Source: Ramlibacter ginsenosidimutans
GTDB lineage: Bacteria > Pseudomonadota > Gammaproteobacteria > Burkholderiales > Burkholderiaceae_C
Reading direction: 5' to 3'
Assembly (NCBI RefSeq): GCF_016654015.1
Contig: NZ_JAEPWM010000005.1
Location: 186,001 to 250,000, forward strand
Length of the DNA stretch: 64,000 bases
A program made the translations under genes and the position numbers. Of the stretch, positions 60,103 through 64,000 are shown in pieces. Position 1 is the stretch's first letter. Every line of letters begins with the position of its first letter. Below the pieces are notes generated by a model, which was not told the origin of the DNA, did not search any database, and worked only from the letters and a program-made list of their open reading frames with translations.

Positions 60103-60936
60103 ATGTCCTCTCTTGTCATCCAGCGTCTCGCCGGCGCACTCGGCGCCGAAATCGGCGGAGTCGACCTCTCGCGCGATCTCACCGAAAGCCTTGCCGCTGC
60201 GATCCGCCAGGCGCTGCTCGATCACCAGGTCATCTTCTTCCGGGACCAGGACCTGACCTCCGAACAGTTCCTGCGGTTCGCGCAGGCCATGGGCCAACCG
60301 ATCGAGTACCCCTTCGTCAAGGGCATCGAAGGGTATCCCGTGATCATCCCGGTCATGAAGCTGGAGCACGAGCGCACCAACTTCGGCGGCATCTGGCATT
60401 CGGACACGACCTATCTGCAGCAGCCGCCCATGGGTTCCATGCTGCTGGCACGCGAGGTACCGCCCTTCGGCGGCGATACCCTGTTCGCCAGCCAGTACCT
60501 GGCGTACGAAAGCCTCTCCGAGGGCATGCGCCGACTGCTCGACGGCCTCGTGGCGGTGAACAGTTCAGCCAAGGCCGACGTGTCGAAAACGCGCGAGGAC
60601 CGCATTGCCTCCGACGGCCGGGCCGACGCCAGGAAGGACTACGTCGCGGAGCACCCGGCCGTGCGCACGCATCCCGAGACCGGCCGCAAGGCGCTCTACG
60701 TGAACGTCGCGCACACCTCGCACTTCAGGGGCATGACCCCGGAGGAAAGCACGCCGCTGCTGCAGTACCTGTTCCAGCACCAGGTCAAGCCGGAATTCAC
60801 CTGCCGCTTCGCCTGGCGGCCGGGCTCACTCGCGTTCTGGGACAACCGCTGTGCCCAGCACAATCCCATCAACGACTATCACGGCTTCCGCCGTGTCATG
60901 CACCGCATCACGCTGGCCGGCGACACGCCGCGCTGA
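60103..60936 (+). CDS. TauD/TfdA-family Fe(II)/2-oxoglutarate-dependent dioxygenase
   Basis: The 277-aa enzyme has H99-x-D101 (WHSDTTYL), distal H253 (WDNRCAQHNPIND) and R264 for 2-oxoglutarate. The opening IQRLAGALGAEIGGVDLS and the TauD-like length indicate taurine, alkylsulfate or aryloxyalkanoate-type substrates. The next gene is an orphan Bug protein 25 nt away. Its own promoter probably lies in 59991-60102. Confidence 0.92.
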   Translation: MSSLVIQRLAGALGAEIGGVDLSRDLTESLAAAIRQALLDHQVIFFRDQDLTSEQFLRFAQAMGQPIEYPFVKGIEGYPVIIPVMKLEHERTNFGGIWHSDTTYLQQPPMGSMLLAREVPPFGGDTLFASQYLAYESLSEGMRRLLDGLVAVNSSAKADVSKTREDRIASDGRADARKDYVAEHPAVRTHPETGRKALYVNVAHTSHFRGMTPEESTPLLQYLFQHQVKPEFTCRFAWRPGSLAFWDNRCAQHNPINDYHGFRRVMHRITLAGDTPR

Positions 60937-60961
60937 ACGCATCTTTCCCCGAGGTTCCCGC

Positions 60962-61942
60962 ATGTCCATTCGCCTGAAGCCCTTCCTGGCCGTCGCCTTG
61001 TCCCTGGCCGGCGCCATCGCTACCACTGCCGCCAGCGCAGATACGTTCCCGACGAAGCCCGTGCATCTCATCGTGCCGCAGACGCCCGGTGGCGCCTCCG
61101 ACGCGCTGGCGCGCATCGTCGGCCAGAAGCTTTCCGAGCGCTGGGGCCAGCCGGTGATCGTGGAGAACCGCCCCGGGGCCGGCGGCAACGTCGGTACGGA
61201 GTTCGTCGCGCGCGCGCCGGCCGACGGCACCACCCTTCTCATGAGCTACGTGGGCACGCAGGCCATCAACGGAAGCGTCTACAAGAACCTCACGTACGAT
61301 CCGTACAAGGACTTCACGACGGTCGCGACGGTCGCCACCGTGCCCTTTGCGCTCGTGACGAACCTGCAGTTCCCGGCGAAGAACATGTCCGAGCTGGTGG
61401 CGTATGCCAAGGCCCACCCCGGCCAGGTGAACTTCGGCTCCGCGGGCAACGGTTCGCTGAACCAGCTGCTGGGCGAGATGGTCAACATGCAGGCCGGAAC
61501 GCAGCTCGTGCACGTTCCCTACAAGGGCGTGGCGGGCGCGATGACCGACACGATCTCGGGGCAGGTGCAGATGGTCTTCAGCAGCCTGCCTTCCGTGGCG
61601 GGCCACATCCGCAACGAGAAGCTGCGCGCGATCGCGATCACCGGCTCGAAGCGGTCCCCGGCCTTCCCCACGGTCCCGACCCTCGGCGAAAGCGGCTTGA
61701 CCGGCTTCGACATCAGTCCGTGGTTCGGCCTGCTCGGGCCCGCCGGCATGCCGGAGGCCGTTACCCGCAAGATCAACGCGGACGTCAACGAGATCCTGCG
61801 TGACAAGGACGTGCAGGAGAAATTCGCGGCCGCCGGCGCCGATCCCTACGCCAGCACGCCCGAGCAGTTCGGCCGCGTGCTGCAGGAAGACATCGTGAAG
61901 TGGGCCAAGGTGGTGAAGGCGTCCGGCGCGCGCATCGACTGA
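60962..61942 (+). CDS. Bug/TctC-type tripartite tricarboxylate transporter binding protein
   Basis: The 326-aa protein has a signal peptide ending TTAASAD, then VHLIVPQTPGGASDALARIV, VIVENRPGAGGNVGTEFVARA, GTTLLMSYVG, HVPYKGVAGAMTDTISGQVQMVF and WFGLLGPAGMPE. It is preceded by a TauD dioxygenase gene, so the two probably serve one aromatic or sulfonated acid. No permease genes are near. Confidence 0.92.
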   Translation: MSIRLKPFLAVALSLAGAIATTAASADTFPTKPVHLIVPQTPGGASDALARIVGQKLSERWGQPVIVENRPGAGGNVGTEFVARAPADGTTLLMSYVGTQAINGSVYKNLTYDPYKDFTTVATVATVPFALVTNLQFPAKNMSELVAYAKAHPGQVNFGSAGNGSLNQLLGEMVNMQAGTQLVHVPYKGVAGAMTDTISGQVQMVFSSLPSVAGHIRNEKLRAIAITGSKRSPAFPTVPTLGESGLTGFDISPWFGLLGPAGMPEAVTRKINADVNEILRDKDVQEKFAAAGADPYASTPEQFGRVLQEDIVKWAKVVKASGARID

Positions 61943-62004
61943 GCCCGGCAGCCGTAGCGATCCGGCGCCCCGGCTGCAACGAGCCGGAAGCAGTCAAGGA
62001 CGCT

Positions 62005-62220
62005 TCAATGCAGCACGGGCTCCTGTCCCAGTTGCTCGCGCAGGCGGCGGGCGCGCTCCTGCAGCCGGGTGATCTCCGCGATGGCAGCGTCGACCCGCTC
62101 CGCCGGCGCACCGGCCTGCTGGAGATCGAAAGCGCGTTCGAACGCAAGTTCGGCGTCCCTGCTGATCGCCGTCAGCTGCGAGCGAAGGTGGCCAACATTG
62201 GCGATGGTTTGGGTGGTCAT
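62005..62220 (-). CDS. small hypothetical protein, helical
   Basis: The 71-aa product is a probable coiled helix protein (AISRDAELAFERAFDLQQ, VDAAIAEITRLQERARRLREQLG). No domain recognised. It starts at ATG 62218-62220. The reading frame is open and codon use is normal, but small size leaves some doubt. Confidence 0.55.
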   Translation of the reverse strand: MTTQTIANVGHLRSQLTAISRDAELAFERAFDLQQAGAPAERVDAAIAEITRLQERARRLREQLGQEPVLH

Positions 62221-62422
62221 CGAAGTCTCCAGTCGGATGCGCCGACGGACGCAGTGTCGGCCCACCCGGGTCGATGACTCTGTAGGTCAGCTGGATTCAA
62301 TTGCGTGATCCGCCGGATGACGGCGATGTCGCCAGAATGCCGTGGCGGGGCAGCTCGATGACCGTGGGACCGATGTGCGAGGTTCGTTCACTGCGCCCTG
62401 GGCGCACCTCCAAGGAGACGCA

Positions 62423-63823
62423 ATGACGCAACAAGACCTGACCCGGGTGCCGGTGCACCAGCTCGCACGCCAGATCCAGCAGCGCAAGCTGTCGCCGGTG
62501 GAGCTCGTCGACGCCTTCCTGGCTCGCATCGAGGCGTACGAGCCCAAGCTGCATGCCTTCACCGAGGTGTTCGCGCAGGACGCGCGGCTGGCGGCGCAAG
62601 CCGCCGACGCGGCGATCCGCTCCGGCCATTCGGTCGGCCCGCTGCACGGCGTGCCGGTCGCGCTGAAGGACCTGATCGAGCTGGACGGCAAGGTCGTCAC
62701 CGGCGGCTCCGAGGCGTGGAAAGCGCGCATGGCGACGCGCACGGCGACCCTCGCGCGCAAGCTGATTGCGCAAGGGATGATCGTGCTGGGCAAGACGCAC
62801 ACGGTCGAATTCGCGATGGGCGGCTGGGGCACGAACACGCGCCGCGGCACGCCCTGGAACCCGTGGGATGCGGAACGTGCGCGCACGCCGGGCGGTTCGA
62901 GCAGTGGCTCCGGTGTGAGCGTGGCCGCCGCGCTGGCGCCGTGGGCGGTGGGGACCGATACGGGTGGTTCGGTGCGCCTGCCGGCATCGTGGTGCGGCAT
63001 CACGGGCCTGAAGACGACCATCGGGCGTGTGAGCACCTACGGCGTCTTGCCCCTGAGCCCCACGCTCGATACGCCCGGGCCCATGACGCGGAACGTGGAG
63101 GACGCCGCCCTCCTGTACGCCGCGATGCAGGGCGCCGACCCGCTGGACCCGGTCACGCGCGGGCTGCCTTACACGGAACCGCTGCCGACGCTCAAGCGCG
63201 GCATTTGCGGGCTGCGCCTGGCGCGCATGCCGGATGCCGAGCGCCCGTTCTCGTCGGCCGAGGTGCTGGCGGCCTATGACCGCTCGCTGGCCGAACTGGA
63301 GAAGCTGGGCGCCGAGATCGTTTCCCTGCAGCTTCCCTTCGCCTTTGCCGATGTCGCCGCGCACAACCTGCGCATCATGGCTGCAGAAAGCTACGCGCTG
63401 TACCACGAGCTGATTGACGACGAACAGGCGCCGCTGGACCCGCATGTGCGTCCGCGCATTGCCGCGGGCCGAGACGTCAGCGCGCGCCAGTACATCGAGG
63501 CGCTGCGCATGCGCGACACGATGAAGCAGCAGTTCGCCGGCGCCATGGAGGGCGTGGACGCCTTGCTGACGCCGACGACGATGACGACGGCGATCCCCAT
63601 CGACGAAGTGGACCAGGGCAAGGCCCCGGCGCATTACACGCGCTTCGCCAATTACCTGGACCTCACGGCGCTGGCGCTGCCCAACGGCGCCGACGCGCGC
63701 GGGCTGCCGACCTCCTTGCAGATCGTCTGCCGCGGTGGCGACGAGGCGACGGCGCTGCGGACAGGCTGGGCGCTGCAGGAAGCGACGGACTGGCACCTGC
63801 GGCGGCCGCCGGTTGGTGCGTGA
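62423..63823 (+). CDS. amidase (amidase signature family)
   Basis: The 466-aa enzyme has the Ser-cisSer-Lys triad: K82 (ALKDLIE), S159 (GGSSSGSG) and nucleophile S183 (TDTGGSVRLP). It is a GatA-like amidase that hydrolyses amides to acids and ammonia; GatA itself is unlikely because gatB and gatC are absent. AAGGAGAC lies 4 nt before the start. Confidence 0.92.
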   Translation: MTQQDLTRVPVHQLARQIQQRKLSPVELVDAFLARIEAYEPKLHAFTEVFAQDARLAAQAADAAIRSGHSVGPLHGVPVALKDLIELDGKVVTGGSEAWKARMATRTATLARKLIAQGMIVLGKTHTVEFAMGGWGTNTRRGTPWNPWDAERARTPGGSSSGSGVSVAAALAPWAVGTDTGGSVRLPASWCGITGLKTTIGRVSTYGVLPLSPTLDTPGPMTRNVEDAALLYAAMQGADPLDPVTRGLPYTEPLPTLKRGICGLRLARMPDAERPFSSAEVLAAYDRSLAELEKLGAEIVSLQLPFAFADVAAHNLRIMAAESYALYHELIDDEQAPLDPHVRPRIAAGRDVSARQYIEALRMRDTMKQQFAGAMEGVDALLTPTTMTTAIPIDEVDQGKAPAHYTRFANYLDLTALALPNGADARGLPTSLQIVCRGGDEATALRTGWALQEATDWHLRRPPVGA

Positions 63824-63870
63824 GCGACGCGTTGCTGGACCCGCCCCGCCGCACGGTTGCAGAATGCGGC

Positions 63871-64000
63871 ATGGACATCGGTGCCGACACGCTGCTCGCC
63901 AATTACCAGTTCCTCGCCCGCTACAACCGCTGGTTCAATGAGCGTCTGTACGACGCGTGCGAGCAGCTGCCGGATGCCGAGCGACGTCGCGACCGGGGCG
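63871..64000 (+). CDS. DinB family protein, 3' end outside window
   Basis: Forty-three codons are visible. LLANYQFLARYNRWFNERLYDACEQLPDAERRRDRG has the length and pattern of the N-terminal helix of DinB-type four-helix metalloenzymes. Members are thiol-dependent or metal-dependent hydrolases of unknown substrate. The rest is outside the window. Confidence 0.8.
   Translation, partial: MDIGADTLLANYQFLARYNRWFNERLYDACEQLPDAERRRDRG

Noticed and set aside
1..64000. tRNA, rRNA, CRISPR array, integrase or transposase
   Set aside because: I scanned gene-free stretches by eye and found no cloverleaf-like sequence, regular repeat-spacer array or recombinase protein.

Overview
The window is about 67% GC and densely packed, with overlapping stop/start junctions. 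It looks like a chromosomal segment of a soil or plant-associated betaproteobacterium of the Comamonadaceae (Burkholderiales; Ramlibacter- or Variovorax-like). The main reasons are five orphan tripartite-tricarboxylate (Bug/TctC) solute-binding proteins, many LysR and IclR regulators paired with small catabolic loci, a Burkholderiales-type Pal sequence (GNTDERG) and an NhaR-like LysR protein. I saw no rRNA, tRNA, CRISPR array, transposase or integrase.

Layout. 1-1167: an IlvD/Edd-family dehydratase running off the left edge. 1168-9270: an accessory block in which gene modules are separated by gene-free stretches with degenerate, mutually similar repeats. The modules are an orphan hypothetical gene, a three-gene ABC-3C conflict system (Mrr-like nuclease effector, middle component, DUF3732 ATPase), a likely RiPP cluster (short Cys-containing precursor, DUF692/MNIO oxidase, partner protein) and a 5'-truncated enolase-superfamily gene. 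9277-18000: housekeeping-like genes (dodecin, NhaR-like regulator, Tim44-domain protein, Cas4-like/XPD helicase, PAP2 phosphatase, Pal-like lipoprotein, DHA2 efflux pump, beta-barrel protein). 18082-22285: a tightly coupled operon of GMC oxidoreductase, DoxX-like protein, cupin, SMP-30 lactonase and VOC protein. 22343-25603: nucleotidyltransferase-like gene, TAXI-type binding protein and an unusual FNR.

25776-38483 is catabolic: PEP-mutase/isocitrate lyase-family enzyme with a Bug protein; LysR; CoA-ester lyase, Bug protein and CoA-transferase; TauD dioxygenase with LysR; cupin dioxygenase-like gene, Bug protein, SDR and IclR; aldo-keto reductase. 39088-44968 holds the lower histidine-degradation genes hutG and hutF with an amino-acid ABC transporter, an IclR regulator and HutD. 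45282-49950 carries two hybrid histidine kinases. 50206-56053 has mostly small exported or hypothetical proteins plus RNase T2, an AI-2E-family permease and a YdeI-family protein. 57198-61942 is a LysR-linked run of Bug protein, hydrolase, MBL protein, TauD dioxygenase and a second Bug protein, followed by an amidase and the start of a DinB gene.

The most promising non-routine systems are the DUF692/MNIO RiPP-like cluster (6352-8090) and the neighbouring ABC-3C defence-type operon (2759-6128), both inside the repeat-rich accessory block. All assignments come from reading translations and motifs; no database search was run.
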